Shown: piece after piece, positions 1-8,253 of the stretch
Layout: every line of letters starts with the position of its first letter
Numbering within the stretch: position 1 is the first letter of the stretch
Assembly: GCF_001746295.1 (NCBI RefSeq)
Contig: NZ_MJAH01000011.1
Location: forward strand, 247,188 to 311,187
From: Streptomyces sp. LUP47B
Lineage (GTDB): Bacteria; Actinomycetota; Actinomycetes; Streptomycetales; Streptomycetaceae
DNA length: 64,000 bases
Direction: 5' to 3'
Notes under the pieces: generated by a model
The model's database searches: none
What the model was told of the DNA's origin: nothing
The model's input: the letters and a program-made list of their open reading frames with translations, nothing else
Translations under genes and position numbers: made by a program

Positions 1-1
1 C

Positions 2-514
2 CTCACCGTCCTCGACATCCCGGTGCTCGCCGAGGTCCTGTTCGAGAAGGCGCGGCCCGCACTGGTCGTCGGCTGCTTCTCCACCGCGCTGTTCACGGCC
101 TCCGCCCTCTACGACCTGCCGACCGCTCGCGTCGGCACCGAGCTGCTGCTTGAACGGCTGACGCCGTACCAGAACAGCAACCGGGTCCCGGTGGTGCTGG
201 CGGACGCGGTGCTGGCGGACCTGGACGGCCGCGGGAGTGAGGACGCGATCCCGGCCGGGGATCTGAACGCCCTGGTCACCGCGGTCGGATTCACCATGCA
301 GCCGCAGATCTATCCGACCCTTCGGTCGGCGGCGGAGGGGTATCTCGCGAAGCACTTCAAGCCGCGCACCCAGCGCTACTTCAAGCGCAAGCGGCTCACC
401 GCGCTGGGCCTGCCCGGTGGCATTCCCGAGCGGCTGGCCTTCCTGCCGCGCAGCTCCACCGCGCGCCGGGTGGTGCGGCGGGCCCGGGCGCTGAAGAAGG
501 CCGTGAAGCGCTGA
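2..514 (+). CDS. Polysialyltransferase-like glycosyltransferase, C-terminal part
   Basis: The frame is open from the window edge, so only the last 170 residues are present and the true start lies upstream. The segment VVGCFSTALFTASALYDLP followed by LLLERLTPYQNSNRVPV resembles the C-terminal half of bacterial polysialyltransferase-type enzymes (PF07388), which polymerise nonulosonic acids. The tail is rich in Lys and Arg, suggesting a peripheral membrane contact. In Streptomyces such genes occur in clusters making Kdn-type teichulosonic acid wall polymers; the sialyltransferase-like gene at 8250-9713 supports that context. Substrate is inferred. A hairpin lies 50 bases downstream. Confidence 0.65.
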   Translation, partial: LTVLDIPVLAEVLFEKARPALVVGCFSTALFTASALYDLPTARVGTELLLERLTPYQNSNRVPVVLADAVLADLDGRGSEDAIPAGDLNALVTAVGFTMQPQIYPTLRSAAEGYLAKHFKPRTQRYFKRKRLTALGLPGGIPERLAFLPRSSTARRVVRRARALKKAVKR

Positions 515-563
515 ACGAACCGTGAGTGAACACGGCGCGCCTGGAACATGACGCCGGGGAAAA

Positions 564-590
564 GGCCAGGTCACCCCGTATGACCTGGCC
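564..590 (+). terminator. Perfect 10-bp inverted repeat after the first gene
   Basis: GGCCAGGTCA (564-573) and TGACCTGGCC (581-590) pair perfectly around a 7-base loop. There is no T-run, as usual for Streptomyces terminators. The hairpin covers ATG 580 of the following frame, which argues that the next gene starts downstream at 604. Confidence 0.55.
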
Positions 591-603
591 CTACCATCGC
601 CGG

Positions 604-1446
604 ATGCGTATCCACCAGCTCGATGAAGCCAATGCCCGCATGCTGGCCCACGCACCATCCGTCAGGCCGGTTCCCACCAGCGACATCATCCGCGTCCACC
701 GCAAGAAGCACCCGTACCGGGGCTATGCCGAGATCGACTCCCCGTACTGTCCGCCGTTCGTCATGTTCTGTGTGAACGACGACGCCGTCGCCCTCGACAC
801 CCTGTGGAACGGGCGGTTCGGCTACGAGCCCGGCAGCCTCGCCACCTGGGCCCGGCTCGCCGCGAAGAGCACGACGATCGCCGATGTCGGCGCGCACGTC
901 GGCTACTTCTCGATGATCGCCGCGCTCTCCCGTCCCGAGGCGACCGTGCACTCCTTCGAGCCGGTGGACCAGATCCACGCCCGGCTCTCGGTGAACGTCC
1001 GGTCGAACGGCGTCCAGAACGTCAGGCTCCACCAGGCCGGTGTGTCCACCGCCGCCGGCTGGGCGGAGATCAGCGTCCGCTTCTCGGGAAACCTGCTGTC
1101 GACGGGCTCCACCCTGGAGCACTCCACCGCCGACGCCCAGCTCAAGCGCATTCGCCTGGTCTGTCTCGACGAGGTGTTCGCCGACACGAAACTGGACCTG
1201 ATCAAGATCGACGTGGAGGGCCACGAGATGTCGGTCCTGGAAGGCGCCCGGCAGGTCCTGAAACGCGACCGGCCCGCCGTATTGCTGGAGGCACTCGCCG
1301 GCGCCCCGCTGGACCCGCTTCTCGCGGAATTCGACCCGCTCGGTTACGACTCCCACTGGATTTCCGAACTCGACGGTGAACTCGTTCCGTCGTCCGGGCC
1401 GCGGCCGCCCAAGACGCGGAATCTGTTGTTCCTCCCCCGCGACTGA
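604..1446 (+). CDS. FkbM-family SAM-dependent methyltransferase
   Basis: A 280-residue class I methyltransferase, probably acting on sugar or polyketide hydroxyls. TTIADVGAHVGYFSMIAA is the SAM-binding glycine loop, and DLIKIDVEGHEMSVLEGA is the FkbM hallmark at the end of the Rossmann core. The frame is open back to GTG 526, but a perfect hairpin lies at 564-590, so ATG 604 (MRIHQLDEANARM) was chosen; ATG 580 is also possible. No strong ribosome site precedes any candidate. It follows the polysialyltransferase-like gene on the same strand, so methylation of a surface glycan is a reasonable inference. Confidence 0.8.
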   Translation: MRIHQLDEANARMLAHAPSVRPVPTSDIIRVHRKKHPYRGYAEIDSPYCPPFVMFCVNDDAVALDTLWNGRFGYEPGSLATWARLAAKSTTIADVGAHVGYFSMIAALSRPEATVHSFEPVDQIHARLSVNVRSNGVQNVRLHQAGVSTAAGWAEISVRFSGNLLSTGSTLEHSTADAQLKRIRLVCLDEVFADTKLDLIKIDVEGHEMSVLEGARQVLKRDRPAVLLEALAGAPLDPLLAEFDPLGYDSHWISELDGELVPSSGPRPPKTRNLLFLPRD

Positions 1447-1554
1447 CATCCGAACCCGAAATCGCGGAAGAAAGCCGAAGAGAAACAGGGAGGACGCCTG
1501 TCCGACGCGGGTTGTTGGGTTGCGGTTCACAGTAGCTCCATAACTTCCCGCAAC

Positions 1555-2574
1555 ATGACCCAACAGGACATACGTCCGCCGTCCCCCGCTCCGGCTCCCG
1601 TCACGCTCGTCACCGCGGAGCCGGAGCGGGGGCGGCCGTTGATCTCCTACGTCCTCCCCGTCTACAACGAGCGGGACGGCATCACCGCCTTCCACACCGA
1701 GCTCACCGCGGCCCTCGACAGCCGCCCCGAGCTGGACTTCGAGCTGGTGTACGTCAACGACGGCTCCACGGACGGGTCCCTGGAGCTGCTCAAGGGCCTC
1801 GCGGAGCGGGACGGACGGGTCCGGGTCGTCGACTTCGCGCGCAACTTCGGGCACCAGCTCGCCATCACCGCCGGGCTGGACCTCGCCCGGGGCGACGCGG
1901 TGATCGTGATGGACACCGACCTCCAGGACCCGCCGAAGGTCAGCCTGGAGCTGGTCGACGCCTGGCGCGAGGGGGCCGAGATCGTGCACGCGCGTCGGCG
2001 CTCCCGGCAGGACAGCGCGTTCAAGCGGGCCACCGCGCACCTGTACTACCGCGTCCTGCGCTCCTCCACCGACGTGGACATCCCGCTGGACACGGGGGAC
2101 TTCCGGCTCCTGGACCGGCGGGTCGCCGACGAGCTGCGCAGGTACCGCGAGCGCAGCCGGTTCGTGCGCGGCATCGTCGCCTCGATGGGCTACCGGCAGA
2201 CCGAGGTCGCCTTCGACCGCGACGAACGGTTCGCGGGCGAGACGAAGTACCCGCTGCGCAAGATGGCCCGGCTCGCGATCGACGGCGTGACCAGTTTCTC
2301 CACCGCCCCGCTGAAGATGATCACGCGGCTCGGCTTCGTGGTGCTCGCGCTGTCACTGCTCGGCATCCTCTACGCACTGGCCATGAAGTTCTTCCGGCCC
2401 GAGATCACCGTCTCCGGCTGGACCATGCTGATGTGTGTCGTGCTGTTCCTGGGCGGCACGCAGATGCTGTCGCTGGGGGTCATCGGCGCGTACATCGGGC
2501 GCATCTACAGCGAGGCACAGGGCCGGCCGCTGTACCTGGTGCGCGAGGTCGTCGGCGGTGACGGTGACCACTGA
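1555..2574 (+). CDS. GT2 glycosyltransferase with C-terminal membrane anchor (GtrB/DPM1-like)
   Basis: A 339-residue enzyme expected to move a sugar from a nucleotide donor to polyprenyl phosphate at the inner membrane face. The GT2 fold shows in YVLPVYNERDGI, VYVNDGSTDGSLE and the acidic donor/metal motif MDTDLQDPP. Two hydrophobic segments near residues 255-280 and 285-315 match the paired helices of GtrB and yeast-type dolichol-phosphate sugar synthases. It overlaps the GtrA gene downstream, the classical synthase/flippase pairing. The 108-base upstream gap has moderately AT-rich sequence before ATG 1555 but no clear consensus promoter. Confidence 0.88.
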   Translation: MTQQDIRPPSPAPAPVTLVTAEPERGRPLISYVLPVYNERDGITAFHTELTAALDSRPELDFELVYVNDGSTDGSLELLKGLAERDGRVRVVDFARNFGHQLAITAGLDLARGDAVIVMDTDLQDPPKVSLELVDAWREGAEIVHARRRSRQDSAFKRATAHLYYRVLRSSTDVDIPLDTGDFRLLDRRVADELRRYRERSRFVRGIVASMGYRQTEVAFDRDERFAGETKYPLRKMARLAIDGVTSFSTAPLKMITRLGFVVLALSLLGILYALAMKFFRPEITVSGWTMLMCVVLFLGGTQMLSLGVIGAYIGRIYSEAQGRPLYLVREVVGGDGDH

Positions 2575-2971
2575 GACCGCCCCCGCCCCCGCCCCGCCCC
2601 GGATCACCCGGCAACTGCTGCGCTACACCCTCATCGGCGGCAGCGGTGTCGCCCTCGACCTGGTCGTCTTCCTGCTGCTGCACAACTTCACCGGGATGAA
2701 CGAGCAGTTCGCCAACGCGCTGAGCACGACGCTCGGCATCACCAGCAACTTCGCCCTGAACGCCCGGTTCACCTTCGAGCGCCGTGACCGGCTCGTCGTC
2801 CGCTTCCTGCGTTTCTACGCCGTCGGACTGACCGGCATCGCCCTGACGAACCTGCTGTTCCTGGCCTTCACCGACGGTCTGGGGATCGACGCCAACCTGG
2901 TCAAGGCGGGTTCACTGCCGCTGGTCCTGGCGCTCCAGTTCGTGCTCAACAGAAAGTGGAGCTTCGCATGA
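2558..2971 (+). CDS. GtrA-family membrane protein (putative lipid-linked sugar flippase)
   Basis: A 137-residue protein with four hydrophobic segments, from LRYTLIGGSGVALDLVVFLL to SLPLVLALQFVLNRKWSFA. The endings of helices 2 and 4 (NFALNARFTF, FVLNRKWSF) are GtrA signatures. GtrA proteins are thought to translocate polyprenyl-phosphate sugars made by the partner GT2, here the overlapping upstream gene. GTG 2558 was chosen because a GAGG lies 9 bases upstream; GTG 2564 is the alternative. Translation is coupled on both sides: it overlaps the GT2 gene by 17 bases and the next gene by ATGA. Confidence 0.85.
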   Translation: MTVTTETAPAPAPPRITRQLLRYTLIGGSGVALDLVVFLLLHNFTGMNEQFANALSTTLGITSNFALNARFTFERRDRLVVRFLRFYAVGLTGIALTNLLFLAFTDGLGIDANLVKAGSLPLVLALQFVLNRKWSFA

Positions 2972-4233
2972 ACCTCGGCATCATCGGCGCCGGCGCCACC
3001 GGCCTGACGGCCGCCTGGGACGCCGTACGCGCCGGCCACCGCGTCACCATCCTGGAGGCGGCGGACGAACTCGGCGGCCTGGCCGCCTCGTTGGAGGTCG
3101 GCGGGGTTCCCCTGGAGCGCTACTACCACCACATCTTCCGCAGCGACAAGGCGATGATCGCCCTGATCGAGGAGCTGGGGCTCGGGGACGCGCTGCGCTT
3201 CCACCGGCCGACCACCGGTATCTACCGGGGTGGCAGGCTGATCGACTTCACCACGCCGTTCGACATGGTGCGCTTCCCGGAGTTCGGCCCCGTCGACGCG
3301 GTGCGCTTCGCCGGCTCCTCGGCGGTGCTCAAGGCGGTGCGCAAGGGGGACCGCTACAACGACCTCACCGCGCTGGCCTGGCTGCGCAAGTGGGCCGGGA
3401 AGAAGGCCACCGCGGCCGTCTGGGAGCCACTGCTGACCGGCAAGTTCGGCGACCGCGCCGAACAGGTGTCGATGGCCTGGCTGTGGGCCCGGATCCACTG
3501 CCGCACCTTTGAACTCGGCTATGTGGACGGCGGGTTCGAGCGGGTCTACGCGGCGCTGCGGGACGGCATCGAGGAGCGCGGCGGCAAGGTCGAGTTCGGC
3601 AAGGCGGCCGGGACGATACGGCAGGACGGCGACCTGGTGTCGGTGCGCTGCGCGGACGGTTCGTCCTACGAGTTCGACCACCTGATCGTCACGACCCCGC
3701 AGCCGGCCTTCGCGAAGGCGGCGGGGCTCCCGGCCGACGACACGGTGTGGAAGAACCAGTACCTGGGCGCCACCTGCTTCGTCCTGGAACTGGACCGCAG
3801 CGCGATCCCGTACTACTGGCTCAACATCAACGAGCCCGACTTCCCCTTCCTCGCGGTCGTCGAGCACACCAAGATGATCGACCCGGCCGTCTACGGCGGG
3901 CGGCACATCCTCTACGTCGGCAACTACGTGGAGCGCGAGGACTGGCGCTTCACCACCGAACCGAGTGAGCTGCTCGACGCGTTCGTGCCGTATCTGCGGC
4001 GGATCAACCCGGACTTCGAGAAGTCCTGGATCAAGGACTGGCACTTCTCGAAGGCCGGGTTCGCGCAGCCGGTGGTGACGCCGGAGTACCGCGCGCTGAT
4101 CCCGGCCCACGAGACACCCATGAGCCGGGTCACGCTGGCGACGATGGCCCAGATCTACCCGCAGGACCGGGGCCAGAGCTACTCGGTGGCCATGGCCCGC
4201 AAGGTCACCAGGTCCCTGGGGCTCAGCGCCTGA
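2968..4233 (+). CDS. FAD/NAD(P)-dependent oxidoreductase of the amine-oxidase/UGM-like family
   Basis: A 421-residue flavoprotein. The N-terminus MNLGIIGAGATGLTAAWDA is a Rossmann FAD loop, followed by the acidic residue and GG motif (ILEAADELGGLAAS) typical of protoporphyrinogen-oxidase-like and UDP-galactopyranose-mutase-like enzymes. YYHHIFRSD near residue 53 recurs in sugar-linked members. The start overlaps the GtrA stop as ATGA, so GT2, GtrA and this gene form one coupled unit, suggesting it modifies a nucleotide- or lipid-linked sugar. No substrate can be read from sequence. Its end overlaps the convergent membrane gene by 11 bases. Confidence 0.75.
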   Translation: MNLGIIGAGATGLTAAWDAVRAGHRVTILEAADELGGLAASLEVGGVPLERYYHHIFRSDKAMIALIEELGLGDALRFHRPTTGIYRGGRLIDFTTPFDMVRFPEFGPVDAVRFAGSSAVLKAVRKGDRYNDLTALAWLRKWAGKKATAAVWEPLLTGKFGDRAEQVSMAWLWARIHCRTFELGYVDGGFERVYAALRDGIEERGGKVEFGKAAGTIRQDGDLVSVRCADGSSYEFDHLIVTTPQPAFAKAAGLPADDTVWKNQYLGATCFVLELDRSAIPYYWLNINEPDFPFLAVVEHTKMIDPAVYGGRHILYVGNYVEREDWRFTTEPSELLDAFVPYLRRINPDFEKSWIKDWHFSKAGFAQPVVTPEYRALIPAHETPMSRVTLATMAQIYPQDRGQSYSVAMARKVTRSLGLSA

Positions 4234-5917
4234 CGCACAGCACCAGCCGTGCGCCCTCCTCGCCGCGCGGGCAGTCGTACACCGCGGTGACCCGGCGCCA
4301 CAGCTCCGGGTCCACACGGCCCGGCTGGAACCAGGGCCGCTCCAGGACGGCGTACGGGGCCGGGTCGTGGTCGACGCAGTCGGCGTTCTCCTTGAACGAC
4401 TTCAGCTCGGCCACGTCCGGCAGATAGCGGGTGCGCTGGAGGAACGTGGCGATCGGGTAGCGGCACCGGGCCGGATGCCCGACGTCGTACGCCGTCTCGC
4501 CGAAGGCGAGGTACAGCACCGGCACCCCGGCGGGCAGCTCGGCACGGATGCGGTCGGCGTCCTCGGCGGCCCGCCGCTGCGACTGCAGGTACGCGGCACC
4601 GGTGACGGTGACCTTGCCGTACTGCACCAGGTGCGGGGAGCCGGGCCAGATGCTCGCGGCCAGCAGCACCACACCGGACAGGGCGACCAGGACGGCCGAC
4701 CGGTTCCGGAGCCGCTTCTCCAGCACCACGTCCAGCACGGCCGCGAGCAGCGCGACCAGCCCCGCCACCCACACCTCCCACGACCGCTGCGCCCCCTTGG
4801 GCAACTGCGCGTACACCACGGGCGCCACGCCGTACAGCAGCGACACGGCCCCGAAGCACCACGGGGGCGAGCGGCGCGCTCCGCCGACCGCGACGCCCCA
4901 GACCACCGCCGCGACGACCGGCATCTGGGCCCCGTGGTAGAGGAACCAGTTGCCCTGGACGACCACGACCGCCTGCGCGGCGAGGCCGATGAGCGCGGCG
5001 ATCGCCAGGAGCTCGGCCCGCCGCAGGCGGCCCTGGACCCGGGTGAGGACGAGCAGCAGCGCGCCCGGCAGGAGCAGCAGGACCGGACTGGCCACCGCGC
5101 GGTCGGCGAGGAAGTCCAGCGAACGGTCGAGGATGAAGTGCGGCCGGATACCGGTGCGGCTCAGCGCCGACTGGTTGATCTGCGGCATGTCCTCGGTCCA
5201 CTGCCACTCGTGGCTGCCGGCGAGGACGCTGATGCCGAACAGGGCGAGTGCGGCGGGCACACCGAGCACCGCGACGCGTACCGCCCGGCCCCGGTCGACC
5301 GCGTAGACGAGCAGCACGCCGATCGCGGCGGTCGCGGCCGTGGAGTACTTCATCATCACCGCGAGGCCGAACGGGAGCGCGGCGAGCAGCGCCGCCGGCC
5401 AGGGCCGCCGGAGGCCGAGCGCGGCGGCCGCCCCGAACACCGTGAGGACGACGGCCGCCCACTCGGGCTGGAGGAAGTCGTTGCGGGGCGCGAGTGCCAG
5501 GGCCAGTCCGGTGGCGCCGGCCGTCAGGGCGGCCTCGCGGGCGCCCACGCGGCGGACCAGCGCCGCGTGGAGCGCGTAGCCGGCGGCGACGGCCAGGAGG
5601 ACCCCGGCCACGTTCATCGTCGCCTCGCGCACCTCCGTGCTCCCGAAGAAGGCGAGCCGGTCCAGGAGCGCGACGAACCACCGGTAGAAGTACGGGCGGT
5701 GGGTGAAGACCTCCGACGGCGAGTAGCCGGCCGCGCGGCCGGTGCGCAGGGCAGCGAGGACGTAGTGGATGTCGCCCGTCAGACCGCGGGTGAGGGCCGT
5801 GTACACCACGGCCACCGCGGACGGCAGGGCGGCCGCCGCCCACCACAGGGGTGAGCGGCGGCCGGTGGTACGGGGCCGGGCGGCGACAGTGGCGCCGCCC
5901 GCCAGGGTGCTCGTCAC
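4223..5917 (-). CDS. Polytopic membrane glycosyltransferase (GT-C/ArnT-like)
   Basis: A 564-residue protein with about ten transmembrane helices over residues 25-420 and a soluble tail of about 130 residues. The first long loop contains LTRGLTGDIHYVLAAL and THRPYFYRWF; an acidic residue after helix 1 is where GT-C enzymes bind polyprenyl-phosphate sugars. GTG 5917 lies 2 bases after the upstream stop, so it is translationally coupled to the GT8-pyruvyltransferase gene. Likely role: using lipid-linked sugars at the outer membrane face for glycan decoration. Family assignment rests on topology and the acidic loop only. Confidence 0.65.
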   Translation of the reverse strand: MTSTLAGGATVAARPRTTGRRSPLWWAAAALPSAVAVVYTALTRGLTGDIHYVLAALRTGRAAGYSPSEVFTHRPYFYRWFVALLDRLAFFGSTEVREATMNVAGVLLAVAAGYALHAALVRRVGAREAALTAGATGLALALAPRNDFLQPEWAAVVLTVFGAAAALGLRRPWPAALLAALPFGLAVMMKYSTAATAAIGVLLVYAVDRGRAVRVAVLGVPAALALFGISVLAGSHEWQWTEDMPQINQSALSRTGIRPHFILDRSLDFLADRAVASPVLLLLPGALLLVLTRVQGRLRRAELLAIAALIGLAAQAVVVVQGNWFLYHGAQMPVVAAVVWGVAVGGARRSPPWCFGAVSLLYGVAPVVYAQLPKGAQRSWEVWVAGLVALLAAVLDVVLEKRLRNRSAVLVALSGVVLLAASIWPGSPHLVQYGKVTVTGAAYLQSQRRAAEDADRIRAELPAGVPVLYLAFGETAYDVGHPARCRYPIATFLQRTRYLPDVAELKSFKENADCVDHDPAPYAVLERPWFQPGRVDPELWRRVTAVYDCPRGEEGARLVLCVRR

Positions 5918-5919
5918 GG

Positions 5920-8253
5920 TCAGCCGCCCAGGATGACCCGGAGGTCGGCCGCGTTCGCCTCGGTGACCTTCCACAGCTCCTGCTGGCGGCCGTGGACGTC
6001 GGCGACCGTCCTGTCGTGGTCGGCGAGCAGCTCCGTCGAACGCTCCACCAGACGGGCCGCGAGGTGGCGGTCGTGGACCGAGACGCCCCACTCGGGCCGC
6101 TCGATGTCCCGCAGGAAGTACGCCATCTTCGGGTGCGAGATCAGGCTGATGATCGGGGTGCCGACACCGAAGGGGATCATTCCCGCGTGGCCGCGCATGC
6201 CGATGACCAGCTTGGTGCGGGCGTAGAGGTCGAGGATCTCCTTGTTCTCGAAGTCGTACATCGGGATGACCGGCATCGAGATGCCGTGCTCGCGGCGCAG
6301 GTCGAAGACGATCTTCTCGTCGTCGAGGGAGTGCGCCACGCACTGCACCTCGGCCAGCTTGCCCAGGTCCCGTACGGCCTGGGCCATCTGGGCCAGGAAG
6401 TAGCCGTAGTCGTGGCCGAAGCGCAGGCCCGCGCGGTCGTAGGCGGCGTTGATGAGGATGGTGTCGTCGCGCTTGGCGGGGTCCTGCCAGCCGGGCACCA
6501 GCTGGCGGGCGACGGTCGTCGGACAGGGCTGGAAGCGGATCTTGTCGTGCAGCTGGGCCGGGACCATGGCCCGGACCTTCTCGATCGAGCCGTGGTTGCG
6601 CAGACCGAAGAACGAGGACTGCTCGACGAGCAGACGCAGCGAGTCCCGGAAGCGGTTGGCGCGGTAGGACTGGCCGTCGAAGGCGTTGAAGCCGACGGCG
6701 AAGACCGCGACGGGCACGTCGATGCGCTTGAGCAGCTCGTCCGGGACGTTCCACTGCCAGGCGCTGTTGCCGTTGGGCATGGTGTCCGGGATGAACAGTC
6801 CGCCACCGCCGATGACCAGGCCGCGGCGGCGGTTGACGCGCTGGAGGGCGGCCTCGTCGAAGAGACGGTGGGCGTGCACGGAGTGCCAGCGGCGGGAGGT
6901 GGTGTCCGGGCCGAAGGCGGAGCGGACGCTCTCCGGGAGGAGCTTGTCACCGGCGTTGCCCTGACGGTCCATGTAGAAGGCGACATGGGACAACTGGTCC
7001 TCGGGGGCGCCCAGTTCCTGTGCCGGTACGGCGGCCGCGCGCTGCGCCCACAGACGGCTGGGGCGGTGCGTCGGGTCGACGGACATGCCGGCCGTGGCGT
7101 ACTTCAGGGCCTCGGTGTGGTCGCCGTGCACCCAGGCCATCTGGGCGAGGCGGGCGTAGGCGGTGGCGGCCCGGTTGGGGGCGGCGGCGGCCAGCAGGAG
7201 CTGGGTCTTGGCCTCCTCGTAGCGGGAGACGCTCATCAGGGCGTGACCGAGGACCTCGTGCGGCCAGGCCTCGTCGAGCGGGATGCGGACGCCGGAGAGC
7301 ACGTCGACCGCGTCCTGGTAGTCACCGGACGCGATGTGCGCGGCGGCCACCTTGCGGGCGACCTCGACGTCCCCGGTGCGGGCCACGTGCGGCGTGCCGT
7401 AGTGCACGATCAGGTCGTGGTGCAGTGCGCCGGTGGACTCCAGGTACGCGGACTGGAAGTCGGCGTCGGACAGCTCGAACTCGCGCCAGCGGTCCTCGGC
7501 CCGGCTGTAGCCGGCCTCGCCGCCCTGCCAGGGCTTGTGGCGACCGGTGAAGTGCAGGATGGCGGTGTCGTCGGGGACGGGCAGGTCCCCCGAGAGCCGC
7601 CGCTTGACGAAGTTGTAGCGAGCGTCGAGGCGCACGAAGTCGCCGTCCAGGACGGCGTTGAGGATGCCCTGGTCGTGCTTGTCGAGCTCGTAGTCGCCGG
7701 AGCGGCCGCACTTGTCGAGCCGGGCGCAGAACGCGTCGCTCAGGTACTCGCGCTGGATGACCAGCAGACCGGAGTTGAGCTTGTGCTGGCCGTAGAAGAA
7801 CTGCGGGACGGCCGCCAGCCCCTCGCGCAGCTGGAGGAGTTCGCTCAGGTCGCCGAGGACGACCATGTCGGTGTCGAGCGTGATGACGGTGTCGTACTCG
7901 CGGATCTTGAAGACGTCCAGGATGAAGTACGCCTTGCGGACCAGGTAGTTGTCCTGGTCGCCCTTCTTGTACGAGTCGTAGTGGTCGGCGTCGACCCGCT
8001 TGAGGACGATCCGCGGGTGGAGCGCGCGGATCCGGGCGATCGAGCCGGGCCGCAGGTCGTCGTAGAGGACGACGAAGTCCTCGCACACGCCCGGGTTGGA
8101 CAGGGCGAGGCTGCGCAGCAGGGCGAGGAAGCCGGGCAGGTAGTTCTCGTCGACGAAGCTGGCGAAGGCGATCCTGCGCTTGCCGGTGAGGGCGTGCGCG
8201 TCGGTCACCGGGGCCAGGGGGGCGGCGGTCCCGGTAAGGGAGTTGATGGTCAT
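5920..8253 (-). CDS. GT8-like glycosyltransferase fused to TPR-like repeats and a polysaccharide pyruvyltransferase domain
   Basis: A 777-residue multidomain enzyme. Residues 25-250 are a GT8-type domain: RRIAFASFVDENYLPG, the metal-binding LDTDMVVLGDL (Asp127, Asp129) and the C-terminal HFTGRHKPW. Residues 295-405 are helical TPR-like repeats (AHIASGDYQDAVDVL, ALMSVSRYEEAKTQL). Residues 420-740 match polysaccharide pyruvyltransferases (PF04230): RQGNAGDKLLPE, GLVIGGGGLFIP and the catalytic-region GMRGHAGMIPFGVGTPIIS (Arg687, His689). It would add a sugar and a pyruvate ketal to a surface glycan. The start overlaps the GT29 gene as ATGA and the end lies 2 bases before the membrane glycosyltransferase. 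Confidence 0.85.
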   Translation of the reverse strand: MTINSLTGTAAPLAPVTDAHALTGKRRIAFASFVDENYLPGFLALLRSLALSNPGVCEDFVVLYDDLRPGSIARIRALHPRIVLKRVDADHYDSYKKGDQDNYLVRKAYFILDVFKIREYDTVITLDTDMVVLGDLSELLQLREGLAAVPQFFYGQHKLNSGLLVIQREYLSDAFCARLDKCGRSGDYELDKHDQGILNAVLDGDFVRLDARYNFVKRRLSGDLPVPDDTAILHFTGRHKPWQGGEAGYSRAEDRWREFELSDADFQSAYLESTGALHHDLIVHYGTPHVARTGDVEVARKVAAAHIASGDYQDAVDVLSGVRIPLDEAWPHEVLGHALMSVSRYEEAKTQLLLAAAAPNRAATAYARLAQMAWVHGDHTEALKYATAGMSVDPTHRPSRLWAQRAAAVPAQELGAPEDQLSHVAFYMDRQGNAGDKLLPESVRSAFGPDTTSRRWHSVHAHRLFDEAALQRVNRRRGLVIGGGGLFIPDTMPNGNSAWQWNVPDELLKRIDVPVAVFAVGFNAFDGQSYRANRFRDSLRLLVEQSSFFGLRNHGSIEKVRAMVPAQLHDKIRFQPCPTTVARQLVPGWQDPAKRDDTILINAAYDRAGLRFGHDYGYFLAQMAQAVRDLGKLAEVQCVAHSLDDEKIVFDLRREHGISMPVIPMYDFENKEILDLYARTKLVIGMRGHAGMIPFGVGTPIISLISHPKMAYFLRDIERPEWGVSVHDRHLAARLVERSTELLADHDRTVADVHGRQQELWKVTEANAADLRVILGG

